Shown piece by piece: positions 11,856 to 23,735 of a stretch of DNA of 64,000 bases. How positions within the stretch are numbered: the stretch's first letter is position 1; each line of letters opens with the position of its first letter. The stretch is from Sipunculus nudus. Lineage: Eukaryota > Annelida > Sipuncula > Golfingiida > Sipunculidae. The position numbers were made by a program, and so were the translations under genes. Under the pieces are notes generated by a model. It saw nothing but the letters and a program-made list of their open reading frames with translations. It did no database searches and had not been told where the DNA came from. The stretch is from NCBI GenBank assembly GCA_026874595.1, contig CM049307.1, positions 44,398,362 to 44,462,361 of the forward strand. Direction: 5' to 3'.

Positions 11856-14800
11856 CTGTGGAATACAAACACAATAAATCCTCACATAACATCCACCTCT
11901 GTTTAACGACGACCTCAAAACAGCGACCACATTTTACGGGGCCCGATCCTTCTTCGCTCTTTATATAACACCTCGCCTAAAGACGAAATGCGAGCACTTT
12001 ATCTGATGGGGGTCGTAATTTCGAGGTTTTACTGTATATATCTGTCAATTGGACTGCCATAAGACAGTTATTGATCCCCCTCTATATATACACAATTAAG
12101 ATCTCATAATCTATAAAAATGCATTTCAATTTAGTCAAGAAGACTCTGCTAAAGACATTGACAGAATTATACAAGGCCAGGAGGGTAAGCTTTCATTTCC
12201 GCTTGTATGTAAGTTTGTGTATATTTGTTAACAGCATAACTCACATCATCATGAACGGGATCTCATGACATTTTCCGGGTATTTGTGTAATGAGCCAATG
12301 AAGAATCTATTAGATTTGGTGGGGATCCGGCATATATACGGGATTCAGGATCGTCATCAAGCAAATTCACAAAAGTACAGTCACTTATGTGTGGTGAACC
12401 AGGGAATATTTGCCGAATAAGTGAATACACGTTTCTGAGTGCATCCCACAGTAGGGACCTCCAACATGGCGGACGACATACAGATTTATAGTTTCGAAAT
12501 TCTTTTGCATTGTGATTGGTTTTCTCGGAGAAAGACGTAGAAAAAAAATCTGTTCATATTTAGAAAAATCTTATTTATCTCAGGGCCATTTTCTGTTACT
12601 CTGGTACACAAATATAAACATGGGGAAATGGTAATGTTTTTATATGAAACAAAAAACGGATAAACCTTATGAATGTAAAGTACGCAGTAATGATTCTTTA
12701 GTACTTAGTTTCAACTGTTATAGCAGTGACCATGATGCCCGGTATATTATGCATTAATGGCTGGACAACACCCACAGAATGCATACCTTGAATCTAAACA
12801 GACCGCGTCTAAATGGGTTAAACGTGAACTTATCTTTCTTAATAGTACCAAAATTACACACTAGACGTCAGCACGAACCGCAAATTTGATAACAAGATGT
12901 GCAATGTGCACGAACAGACAAGCGAAGTCAAACCATTGCGAGCATGGCCATTGGTACGAATTAAAATTCACCAAGATTTTTCTGTAATCCATCCAGTTGT
13001 TCCAGATGTTTTGCACATGAAAAAAAGTAAATAAACATATACACTGCGCAGACTCTACTCACAAGAGTCCGAAACTGATCTGCTATTTGGGGATTGTCAC
13101 GGTTGGAATCAAATTCTGGCCCCTACAATGTACTGATGTAGCGAATACAGATTACCCCCTTTAAGAATACCGGGGGTAATCTGAAATTGATTTCAGATAA
13201 CCCCTGGTAACTTGAAACCGATATCAGATTTGCCTCGGGGTAATACGAAATCGATTTCAGATTACCCCCTGCAATTCAGACTACCCCCCCCCCCAAAAAA
13301 GTTTACTTATGATTATTTAGATACTTATCTCATACATAAATCTAAGTAACCTGACAACAAACACAACAACAACAACAACTACTACTACTACTTATTATTA
13401 TATAATAATAACAATGTTAAAATCAACGATGATGATTATTATAATTATTTAATTGTCATGATCCCTGCAGTACAAAAGGTTATTGGACGGACCGACATAT
13501 ATATGCAAGAACAATAATACTTTCCGTCTATTAGACTTATCTGAAGTCTTAACACCGGGGCTTCTAAATATACCCGCGGTGTACCTATAAATTCAGTGAA
13601 AAGGACAATGTAGTCCGTTTGAGTGTGTTGGATAAGATTGTTTCAAGGCAAATTACATAAATACTTTTTTTAGGTACCGCTTGTCTGTTTGTCCAAAGAA
13701 GCGGTAGAACACAGTATGACGAGAGTTTTCCTCACGGATGGTTGGACAGACCCAGTAGGAATTTCATACTAATCAGTGGGGAATATATAGCTCATTTTCA
13801 ACGATATACCCTAATTTTCATTAAAAAAATCCTTCCCGTTATACATCGCAGTGTTTACAACTCGGACAGATTCATATTGGCTAATACAACCGGGTGATAC
13901 CAAGAGCGCGCTTGGAGAAGAAGCATCACGTGATACATAAGTACTTTTGTACCTAGGTGTTCTTGTGGTATGAAATTATCGAAATATATAATATATAATT
14001 ATCGTTATATTTTATGTTATTGAAACAATATATGTACACACACACACACACACACACGTTATGTTATACATAATAAGGAATATATCTTTTCCTCCTGACT
14101 GTATGATTCACACAAACACAAAAATTCTGTATTTTTTTGCCTGCTTAAATAAATGTAGTATTACATAAAATAATAAATAAAATAATGCTATATTTAAAGG
14201 GGTAAAAGGTAAAAGGTAAAATAATTAATATTTTTTAAGCATGCGCAGGTGGAGTGTTAACAGAAGGTGTTTTCGTGAAATGTAACATATTTTGGTTTTA
14301 AAGTTTAACAGCTGAGACAAGTAGTCCCGGCCATCCCACAGTGCCCAAACAGAAGTGAATTCGTGTCGTGTAGAAACGACCTCTGGGTGAGGGGTGACAA
14401 ACATATAGATGAACGCGCAGGAGAACAAGGGCGATATTAGGAGTAGGAATGATTAACTTACAGCAGTAAGGAACGTTGCAGTTCTCCCATCTCCTCCCAT
14501 GGTCAATCGTATAGCACCATGGTCCATTTTGTTCACGGTCTGGGTTTCGGCAAAAATTCTGAGCGTGTGATAAAGAACTGTCCGGAAATGCCGAGCTCTT
14601 GGTATTTGAATGTTGATGAGGGATTTGAGCGTCCCATCGCTGGCATGGTCGGCCTGTTCCGGTTTGGGCTATTCTTCCGGCATACTCTGTCCCCATTCTT
14701 GTCATTTTACATTCTGTAATAAATAATCGTTTTAAATTACAAAATCGACGGATTGATTATACAAAGAGGGAAATATGACAGAATCACTGGAAATATTGTA

Positions 14801-17646
14801 TACTCCACGTCCAGCTGTGTGACACACGCTATAACTGTTTGTTTGAAACTTCTAAAACACGTAAAATTTTGAAACAGTGAAGAAGTTAAAATGATTACTA
14901 AAATATTTTGGGTCTATCTTCATTACTTTCAGCCCAAAATGGAAACTGAAGTATTTTTTAAACAAAAGCAAGATCTGCCTATTCTAGCCACAGATTTAAA
15001 AAAAATTTAAATGTTGCAAAATGCGTCAGTGATTTAAAAAAAGCAAATCGAGGAGTCCATTCTTAGACATGCATTTCCCCATATGTGATATTTTTCTATA
15101 ATCATTATTATACATAGAGCACCGCGATGTTCCGGAATCGAAATTGGATTCGCATACCGCGCGCTTTTCAGCGCATATAGGCTCTGGTTACCATATGTAT
15201 GCAATACGCATACATTGCGATCTAGCGGGTAGGGGTTTCGCATCATTGGACCTATTCGCCCGTGGTTAACACCTCGTCCATTTTATGCCACACGGGATTT
15301 TATACCGCATTCACAAAACGCGTTTTGCTGCCGTAATCCACATAACGCACGCCCGGTAACGCAGCTTAAACTGTTAAAATGTTGAAAATATTATCATTAA
15401 ATATATCATCAGAACGAACAGTATTTCTCACTGGTCTTAATTGATATTTACTACTCGGAGTTAATCTATATTTTTATAGAGTAATGTGTGTGATTTGTGT
15501 GATTTTCCGTATCTTCTCTGATACAACCGTGCGGATTGGCGTGATTATTGACATACTTATATGCTCAGGGTTTGTCCGAAGACATTCCACCCATTTCTTT
15601 TTTAAATATTTGCTTATTACCTGCATAATTAATAATTAAAATATCCCCCCTATGGGCATTCCATTTCTTTGCGTTCGGGCCTAGTAACACAATGACCATA
15701 GAGTGTGTGTTGCCGGGAAAGAGCTTTTTGCGCGGGCCCTATGTGGGGTTTTCGTGCATTTCGCGGTCTCTGGCCCGAAATAATCCACACCTATTCATCA
15801 GCCTAAAAAAGTGCCTAGGCCTAACAGTATTACCGTATTCGCGGTAGTTCAGGGCCGGGACCTGGCTTCATGGCAAGCCGGTCACATTTTACAATGCATA
15901 CAAAACCGTCTATCTTTTCATAGAAGCCAATCATACAGCACTATGAGTATAATTTTACTATTTCTAGAAAAAAATACAGATATAACAAAAAAAAATATTC
16001 ACATATTATCTGATCGATTTTATGAAGAACAAATGGGTTCGAGTACGGTAAGAACTGTTTTTTCGGGGTTTTATTTTGTAGGCCTACACATGCATGCCAC
16101 TAAAGTCCCATCCTTACCCTTCCTGTTTATTCATACTGCTGAATATTGATCCTATAAATGACCTGAAGTCATAATCAGTGGAATTTGATCACAGAAACTA
16201 AATAAAATCTGACTTTGAAGTCGGATGCTAAAGTTTCTCTCTTGGCCAACTTTATATTGCCTTCTCTAGAGCGCGGCCGTACCGGAACGTATTCCTCAAA
16301 GTAATCCAGACTCGGACACAAGGTCAAATCAAGAGGAACACTTACCAAATGTCGTCTTCAAAGAGATCTTATGACGGTAACAGTGTACGAATGACTGTTT
16401 GACATCAGAAATAACTGCTCGCCATAAACCGTGCATTGATTTAAACGACCCCTGGATTATCCAAGCGTTGTACCAAAAGAACATGTTTGCCTTTTTGGAC
16501 AATGCACGTACCTTGACCTAAAGAATCTTCAGCAACCAAGAGACAGAACACACCTACTGTAATTGAAAAAGACTGATGATGTATATTTTTGCCGATGACA
16601 TGAATTTTACAATCATGTCTATTTTACAAAAAAGAAACAAAATATTTACTGATCTTTTTTTCCCAAAACGCACGTCATAAATGTGATACTTTTTTTGTTA
16701 TGATTTTTATATCATCCCTTTATTGATGTCTATGACGGACACAAGAGTCATGTGCTAATAATAAAAAATATACTATAAAACCTTTGAAAAAGACCACCCG
16801 TGTGACTGGCCAAAAGTGGTCTTATTTCACAGGTGGTCTTATAAGAAAGGTCAGTGATAATCAAAGAGAATGTATTTGGTACAATCAGGGTCGGTCTTAA
16901 TAGACAGACGGTCTTATCAGACAGGTGGCCTTTCAGACAGGTTCCACTGTATTTAAATATTTATACATGTATTCATAGTTTTATGTTCACAACCCCGGAT
17001 CGACATCCTCTTAACACTACGTCCAATCACTCTTGGTGTCTGTTATCAGTTTATTATTCATGAATAACAAAAACCCCCACAAATAACGTTATGTTCAAAA
17101 TAACATTGCCGTTAATGTAGCATTTGTACTTTACAATTGAATCGCCCATTTCAGACTGAATCAGTGACACAAAGCTTACCTTAAATAATTTTCAAGATAA
17201 AAATACACCATCAGGTCACAAACAAAAATAAAATAATTATGATTCAGCAAAAAAAAAAAAAAAAAAAAAATTCAACATGCATTTCATATAGTTATAAGTT
17301 TATGGTAGAATTTGTGCAATATTAAATGCAGAGTGAGAAAAAATACAGCAATTCACCAATACCTAACAAAATATGGTAATAGTTTATTTTATATATACCT
17401 AATAATATTAAACATGTGCTCAACATTTCTCTCGGTTTCAAAAATCAACAGCTTAAACAACGACTCACCCCGTTTAAACAATATGCCGGGAAAGAAAAAA
17501 ACAAACAAACACACATACGGACGGACTGACACAGATAAAACATCATTTTTTATACCTTGTTGAAACATGCACAAACAGGCGTGCATACCAAGAAGAAGAG
17601 CACTTACCCAAAACCAGAACCATGGTAACTGTCCACTCAACGGCAT
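11476..17646 (-). CDS. Single-kringle type I membrane protein, three-exon gene model
   Basis: Joining exons 17646-17556, 14713-14462 and 11855-11476 gives 723 nt, exactly 240 codons plus stop, with both introns in phase 1 and GT-AG borders. The predicted protein has a signal peptide (1 to about 26), a kringle (residues 32-114, cysteines 32, 54, 85, 97, 109, 114), a Ser/Thr/Val-rich stalk (115-174), a membrane helix (175-196), a KRKKRR stop-transfer patch (198-203) and a short polar tail. The layout matches PIK3IP1-like single-kringle membrane proteins; that is a similarity of architecture only. The expected place of action is the cell surface, with ligand unknown. I saw no extra exon in either intron, but a small one could be missed. 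The introns are 2.8 and 2.6 kb and filled with repeats. Confidence 0.72.
12175..12450 (+). repeat. Dispersed repeat family B, copy 2
   Basis: Same ordered landmarks as the 10.7 kb copy: GCCAGGAGG, CATCATCATGAACGGGAT, GAGCCAATGAAGAATCTATT, GTCATCAAGCAAATTCACAAA and the GAATAAGTGAATACACG end. It lies in intron 2 of the kringle gene, in antisense orientation to it. Confidence 0.65.
13140..13300. repeat. Lone end of the TTCAGATTACCCC element
   Basis: Degenerate TTTCAGATTACCCC units include a near-perfect palindrome, GGGTAATCTGAAATTGATT-TCAGATAACCCC (about 13173-13206), and end in a poly-C run near 13285. It matches the left end of the 9.45 kb element in order and orientation, with no matching right end seen nearby. 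It lies in the second intron of the kringle gene. Confidence 0.55.
14035..14057. repeat. (CA)n microsatellite
   Basis: About 11 CA dinucleotides in an AT-rich intron. Confidence 0.9.
14462..14713 (-). CDS. Exon 2: kringle domain (252 nt, intact)
   Basis: One exon encodes a whole kringle. It is preceded by TTATTTATTACAG and followed by GTAAGTT, with phase 1 on both sides (252 nt, 84 codons). Its six cysteines sit in ECKMTR, PCQRWDAQ, NFCRNPD, PWCYTI and ENCNVPYC, matching the kringle 1-6, 2-4, 3-5 disulfide pattern known from plasminogen. EYAGRI, the CQRWD Trp and RRWENC are all present. The anionic lysine-site motif is D-R-E in place of D-x-D, so lysine binding is uncertain. Being symmetric 1-1, the exon can be duplicated in tandem without changing frame. 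Confidence 0.88.
15478..15800 (+). repeat. Dispersed repeat family C, copy 1
   Basis: Shares with 30065-30375, in the same orientation, TGTGATTTTCCGTATCT, CCGTGCGGATTG, TGTCCGAAGACATTCCACCC, TGCATAATTAA, GCGGGCCCTATGTGGGGTTT and GGCCCGAAATAATCC. No inverted ends or coding sequence recognised. It lies in intron 1 of the kringle gene. Confidence 0.65.
16770..16950. repeat. Short dispersed repeat with GGTCTTAT/CAGGTGG units
   Basis: Internally repetitive sequence in which GTGGTCTTAT and ACAGGTGG recur four or five times, ending CAGACAGGTTCCACTGTA. This resembles inverted-repeat MITE ends common in marine invertebrates, but I could not fix its borders. Confidence 0.4.
17249..17270. repeat. Poly-A run, 22 bases
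   Basis: A homopolymer run downstream, in minus-strand sense, of the signal-peptide exon. It may be the tail of an old retroposon, but no body was recognised. Confidence 0.85.
17556..17646 (-). CDS. Exon 1: signal peptide of the single-kringle membrane protein
   Basis: Thirty codons plus one base from ATG 17646 to a CAAG|GTATAA donor. The peptide begins MPLSGQLPW, has a hydrophobic core FWFWVSALLLGMHACL and ends CMFQQ, a plausible signal sequence. The phase-1 donor fits the phase-1 kringle exon at 14713, giving a Glu-Cys junction. The second kringle locus has a signal exon of the same design (33229-33352, also ending CAAG|GT in phase 1), which supports the assignment. A GATATATATT stretch lies only about 30 bases upstream of the ATG, probably too close to be the TATA box. 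Confidence 0.6.
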
Positions 17647-18502
17647 TGGCAGAACACAAATTTCTGATCCCCAATATATATCTTTGAAGGGTTAGGGTGA
17701 TCTAAGTTAACTGTGGCCTATTCTCTGGTTCTGAAGCATAACCGGAAAAAAGTCATTTGACTTCAGTTCATTTTGGAGCAGTATACAAGTATTACCTTAT
17801 AAAGTATAAACCAAAGCACTTCAACATTTTCTTTTCTAGAAATAATGAAAGAATGATGAAGTTTTCTTTTCTTAGCTGGATCAATTAGATACTTTTCCGA
17901 GAACGTTGTACAAAACCTTGATCATATTGTTGCGGAATTTCATTCTGAACCACCATGGAACAACAGACAATGTGTACAAGGAACCTTCCATTGTAACCAC
18001 TTTAGGAACCCAGACGATTTATTATAAAGATAAATAACAGAAATACAGGCATATAAAGAAAACAGGCATATGAAAAAATTATTGATGTGCATATGATATT
18101 TTAAACGCAAAGTAAAATCCAGTAGATTCAAAAGAAAACAAAAAAAGATAAAGAATCATTGGGTTGCGTTACTCTTCTTCACCATAATCCCTACTTGAAT
18201 TCAAACCGTGGCCGTCTCTTCCTAGATCCTAATATATAATCAATAGACTTTTGTATGGGATTGCAAACAGCCATATTAATATTATCTACGCAATATCGGT
18301 GTTGTGGTTCGTCACTTCCATCCACTTAATTCCAAATATTATTTGATAATACCACGCAGCAGATCTAAGGTAATTTCCCTTTACCTGATTAAGTTAGCTG
18401 AATAATATGTCATCCAGGTTAACCATGTTGAGAAGCATGAATGAATCATTTGAACCTGCTGAGACTAGTAATGATAACTTATGATTAAAAAAAAAACACT
18501 GT

Positions 18503-18766
18503 AAAAAAGAAAATAAGGCATGGTTCTCAGGCACTTTTTTAAAAATAAATGCGGGCGGCCGATTTCTTGTTTTACCTTTTTTGTATGTTTCGATAAAAAA
18601 TTCTTATGATCAGGAAAAAGCGCTACATAACAAAGGAAATCTTATCAAAATTGTATTATTTATCATTCTTATCTTCTTGAAAGATGAAAATAAAAATACA
18701 AATTTTGATGCGGGGGTTAAAAATGACGCGGGTGGTGCCTGAGAACCATACGTTTTATTTTTGGCC
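18503..18766. mobile_element. MITE, GGTTCTC-CAGGCAC family, copy 3 (best preserved)
   Basis: The 264-bp element is bounded by ATGGTTCTCAGGCAC on the left (about 18519) and GTGCCTGAGAACCAT on the right (about 18735), a perfect 15-bp inverted repeat. Weaker outer symmetry extends to AAAATAAGG and TTTTATTTTTGGCC. The interior is non-coding. The superfamily cannot be assigned without a clear target duplication. Confidence 0.8.
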
Positions 18767-19479
18767 TAATGAGTTAATTGTAAACGTCTGATCAGACGGA
18801 AATATATTATACAGCTCGTCTGTACACTGAGAACCTTTGATTCTTCCATTATCAAACTGTTTCCTCACACTTGATGGAGCAACTTAATTTCATGTTATTT
18901 TAGATAGAAAAAAACACCCCGTAATGGGCTTTTTACATATCATGGAGGAAAAGTAAACTCATTTTACCATGTTTCGTTTATCACTGTATAAAGTGTCTGC
19001 TACCTTTGCACACTCACCTATTGATGTTCCAGCCGGTGATTGGGATCGAAGGTCAAGATTAGGAAAATTCAATTCCTGTGTTAGTCGGCAACATGAAAAA
19101 AAAATCATAAAAAGCGGGTACAGTTATGTAATTTATTAATATACATAGCATAAATACTTATATAACCGTGTTTCTTTTTAATTAAGCAATAACACAAAGA
19201 AGGTGATAAGATATTTAATGATACCCATATAGTCGATTCTACTTTTGTAAACATTGGTCCGTCTGTACCTATGTATAAATCTATGGCTGCTTTTGATTTG
19301 ATATGAAGGCCGAATGAAAAAGAAAGAAATCAGAATACCTTTAATATGTTATAAGCGGTATACAACCACTCTAAATTTGACATTTACTTACATACTATCT
19401 GCTGTATATGCAATTATATATTACTTACATACTATCTGCTGTATATGCAATTGTGATAAATGTGTATTCCGTATTCAAG

Positions 19480-19585
19480 AAGGTCATCAATGATTAATCA
19501 CATATATACGGTCACTTATGCAGGAATGAACTGGGAATATTGGCCGAATAAGTGAATTGTGGAGGCTTGCATTGATTGGAATGCA
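19480..19585 (+). repeat. Dispersed repeat family B, copy 3 (3' fragment)
   Basis: Matches only the 3' third of family B: AAGGTCATCAATGATTAATCA, ACGGTCACTTATGCAGGAATG, GGCCGAATAAGTGAAT and GGAGGCTTGCATTGATTGGAA. A 5'-truncated or eroded copy. Confidence 0.6.
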
Positions 19586-19884
19586 GATTTTTTATAGTTT
19601 GATATTAAGGTGTCATCTGAAAATAAGTATGCGAGTGAAATTTTATGTCAGGCCCACAAACCTGCAAAAATGATGTGCACTGTTCAGTGAACTTTTTTTA
19701 AAGGCCAGGTTCATGACATAATGGTGGCACTGTCGGTATAATGAGGGTGCAGGTATACCCAACGATATTATTAAGCATACTAGATATCAGAGTTTTAAGC
19801 ATGCTGGCTCCAACTTTGATAGTTCATAGGGAACCGCATTTGTACTGATGTGTAGAACTCATAAATAATTCATGTCACAAGAAA

Positions 19885-22800
19885 TTAATCATAACAATGT
19901 TAATTTTAATATATCTTCTTTTAACTGCAAAAACATGAAATCCTCTTATGGATTTATAGAGAGTCTACTTGAAGGAACGTGCTGTTTCTGACCTGCTGTT
20001 TCTGTGCGAATACTGGCTCAGTCCACATGAACTAGCATCATATAAACAAACCTATTGCGTTGAGCATCTTTGGACACATATGAAATCCAGTAGAAAGACC
20101 TTTGATTGGACGTCCATATCGGGTTTATTGCCAAGAAACGCGAACATATTATGTATACACCTATTATAGTTAATTCTGATAGAGTCACAGGAGTACAGAT
20201 TGTGTCTGGGACCAAAACTATATTAACTGTATTTGGTGTTTATATGCCTTATTATAATGGCTGCACTGACCAGATTGAGCTGTACAATGAAACTCTTGAC
20301 ATCTTACAGTCCGCCTTTGATAGCATGTAGCCCTCACCCATAATGATAGTTGGTGATATGAATGCTAACCTGCCACGCCAGGCTGAATTGTCAAGATAGT
20401 GGTACAGGTCTCATCCATTTAACATACATAGTTTTATGTTGTATGATTTTTTATGCAATGATGAAAGTTGCAAACTTCTGTTTCAATCAAGATGTATCTT
20501 ACACATATCTAAACGGGAGACATCGATCATATGTTGACCACGTGTTTTATTCTAGTTTCTCTGGCGATCTAATCAGTAATTGCTCAATATTGTCAAATAT
20601 GCCAACCAATGTTAGTGATCACCTTCCCTTGAACACGACTGTTTCACTGCCTGTATTTGCTACTAAGAAATGAATGTAATGTGTACAATCATATTTTGCA
20701 ATACCCCAGACTAAATTGGTCGAATACTAAAGTATGTGATTCATATAACCGTTATATTAAGGAAACTGCTAGCCTATTACCCGCAGTAAACCTGAATAAC
20801 ATGAAATCCAGAGATGAGGCTTATTCTGTGGTTAATACAATCTGTGATAACATGAATAAGACGATGCATGATGCCTGTTCTAAGGTCATAAATGATAAAC
20901 ATTCTAGATACAAGGGTCGGTTTAAGCCAAATAGCTGGTGGAATTATGACTGCTTGATTACACGTGATAAACAACGCTTCTGGTATGGTATATGGAAATC
21001 ATGCGAAAGGCCACGCGAGGGCCATGTATATGCATGTTATAAAGCAGCTAAGAAAATGTATCGTTCAGCCCGTAACCAAGCTATGAATAATCATATGAAA
21101 AAATTATCGATGAAATTAAATAATATGTATACGAGTAGAAATATGAAGAAATTTTGGAATTTGATAAGGCGGACAAAATGGAACATTGATATATCTAAAT
21201 TGACGGAGTATTATACTGAAAAGTTCGCCGATTCTGATGTTCATAATCCTGTAATCTTGAATGCTCACACTGACGTTAAAGCAAAATATGACCATCTTAC
21301 TTCTTTAATTTGTACTGAAAAAGTTATTATATATAATAACTGAATCTATGATTATTAGTTACATTAAAAAATTTAAATCTGGATGCTCGCCAGGTAGGGA
21401 TGGTATTGTATCTGAACATTTTAAGCATGCTATTCAATCTAGAATTATTAATTATCTTAGTACAATGTTTACTCTGTGTATCAGATATGGCGTTGTGCCA
21501 GGTTGTTTTTATCAAGGGTTATTGGTACCTTTACTTAAAATCCAACACTAGATCCTACTGTACCATGAAATTATCGACCTATTACAATCTCATGTACGAT
21601 ATAAAAAAATATGGAATTATATATACTGGATGTATCTGGATTCCACGAATTTAGTGATTTGCAATTCGGATTCGTTGCAGGGAGAGGTACGAATATGGCC
21701 TCCTCCCTAGCTAATGATGTCATAACGTATTGTTCCAAGCGTGGTTCTCCCGTCTATACATGTTCATTAGATGCAGAGGGTGCGTTTGATGCTGTACCAC
21801 ATGCTATTTTGTTTAAGAAATCTATGAATGTTATACCTGATCACTGCTGGGTACTGATTGTGAACTGGTATAAATCAATAACAGTTCAAATTAAATGGGG
21901 TTTACAGCTGAGAGAGGCAATAAAAATTACCAAGGGCACACGTCAGGGAGGACTTACCTCCCCTTTTCTCTTTAATTTATTCTATCAAGATTTGATCAAC
22001 GCATTATCGAATTTTACAGGTGGCATAAAGATTAATAATGTATCTTACAATGTATTCTGTTATGCTGACGATCTTATATTAGCAAGTTTGACTGCCTCTA
22101 GTTTACGAAAGATGATTGATTTAGCTGATGCGTATATAACACAACATGGTCTTAGGTTTAATCCACAGACAACCGAGTGTGTCGTTTTTGGGCAGTGTAC
22201 ACTAGAACCTCACCTTGAATGGCGACTTGATGGTGTTAAGCTGAAGGAATGCAAAAGTGTGAGATATCTTGGTGTTACTGTGTCAAATTCTAATCCTAAG
22301 GAGCATATCGATGACCGCATAAATGCATGCAGGAGGGCATTTTATTCTCTTCAAGGAGCTGGTTTCTCAAATTTTGTAAGCGATGTTGATTCCTTATCAT
22401 ATGTGTGGAAAACAGCTATTAGGCCTGTGCTGACATATGGCACCAGTGCCATATATGTCAGTAAACAATCTTTAACAAAAATGTAAAAGTTACAGTCACA
22501 ACTACTAAAGGTCGGTATTGGTTAACATAAATATTGCAAAAGTTCCCCATTTTGAAAGCACTGAATGTATGTAGGATACAAAAAACAGTTGAATTGAATG
22601 GTCTTGATTTAACATGCGCCATCTTTAGTAAGAACTCTCGCGCCAGGCCTTTTTATACATATTTACTGAATATGCATGCTTGTGGCAAACTGAGTGGTCA
22701 TTCTGATCTCATTGCAAGATCAAAAGAAACGTGTTTGAAATATGGTATATGTTTTCTCAAATATATTTTTGATAAGGAGTACAAGCAAAGGGTAAAAAAG

Positions 22801-23040
22801 AAATTGAAATATGATGTCAATGATGGAATGTCAGATACCGTTCGGCAGTTATTGGTCAGTCACGCCTCTTATAATAAATATATCTTAAACATGCTTCTGT
22901 CACCATTTAATATATTGATTTTATGTATAATACGGTGTCTTATCTGTGGTTTTACTGTTCTTATTACTTTATATTTTATTGTGTTTATTGGTCATGTACT
23001 CTTCTTCTGAAGGCTTAATAAACTATAATTATTATTATTT
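19885..23040 (+). mobile_element. Non-LTR retrotransposon with endonuclease and reverse transcriptase, decayed
   Basis: The order is that of a LINE ORF2. The apurinic-type endonuclease runs from about 19889 (ISSFNCKNMKSSYGFIESLL) through IVGDMNAN (20347-20370) to VSDHLPL (about 20610-20630). A linker at 20657-21330 contains WWNYDC and KFWNLIRRTKW. Reverse transcriptase starts near 21354 (SGCSPGRDGI), continues with FGFVAGRGTN, SLDAEGAFDAV, KGTRQGGLTSPFLFNLF (about 21940) and CYADDLILAS (about 22058-22087), then GVTVSNSN and a C-terminal tail to about 22905. The catalytic YADD is intact, but stops near 20329, 21341, 21550 and 22484 and several frameshifts make it inactive. The 3' end carries AATAAAC and ATTATTATT, as in LINEs with short repeat tails. 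Confidence 0.88.
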
Positions 23041-23399
23041 AAAGTATTCCAGCAAGGCAAAGTCAAGACCAGGTCAATTGCACACCTGTTATGTCTCTGC
23101 AAGGACAAAACAATGGGTTTTGTATACAAGTACTACCAATTCTCACATATTCTACCCTTTAAGCTATATGACAACACTCATCCAAGAAACAGTGGGGAAA
23201 ATCCCAAGTAAACTGATCGTATAAGGATCAATTCATGCCAGGAAGTCCACCCCATGTTTGCGATGTATGAGGCATATGTGATAAACTTAACTTTATAACT
23301 AAATTACTGTCGGAACCTGGTCATATTTGATGTTGTGCAACATAACGAGCCAATAAAATACACTTTTTAACGGCAAATCAATGTCTTCTTTCTGTAAAC

Positions 23400-23735
23400 T
23401 GATATTTTCTTAGACGAGACAGCAGGAATGACAACCTGGTGGATTCCCGGTGAACTTCACCATAATTGGTGGTGTATCAATTGGCCAAAGATACATCCGA
23501 GGATAGAAACCAAATGATTCGGATGAGGTGTTCCGGTTGTCCGGCATAATACAGGCTAATACAGAAGTCATATCCTGCCGTTACAACATTGAAGCGAACC
23601 TCCGAGGTACTACCCATATCGATATTTTACCATTTTTTCTTCGACGCACCGATGGAGTTCGAACCGGAACCATCTTCTCCAATGTCCAACTCCAAAACCA
23701 CTAAGCCACGTCGTCCTATACCCCCACTATTCAGC
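23400..23735 (-). mobile_element. tRNA-derived SINE
   Basis: On the minus strand, starting near 23725, the sequence has a pol III A box (TGGCTTAGTGG) and about 40 bases later a perfect B box (GGTTCGAACTCC), the layout of a tRNA head. A non-tRNA body follows to about 23400. The anticodon region does not fold as a normal tRNA and the acceptor stem is missing, so it is not a tRNA gene. Confidence 0.6.

Noticed and set aside
17674-17688. TATA box for the single-kringle gene
   Set aside because: Only about 30 bases before the ATG, leaving no room for a 5' UTR; AT-rich sequence of this kind is common here.
23640-23730. Possible tRNA gene on the minus strand
   Set aside because: A and B boxes are present but no acceptor stem or anticodon arm; it is the head of a SINE.
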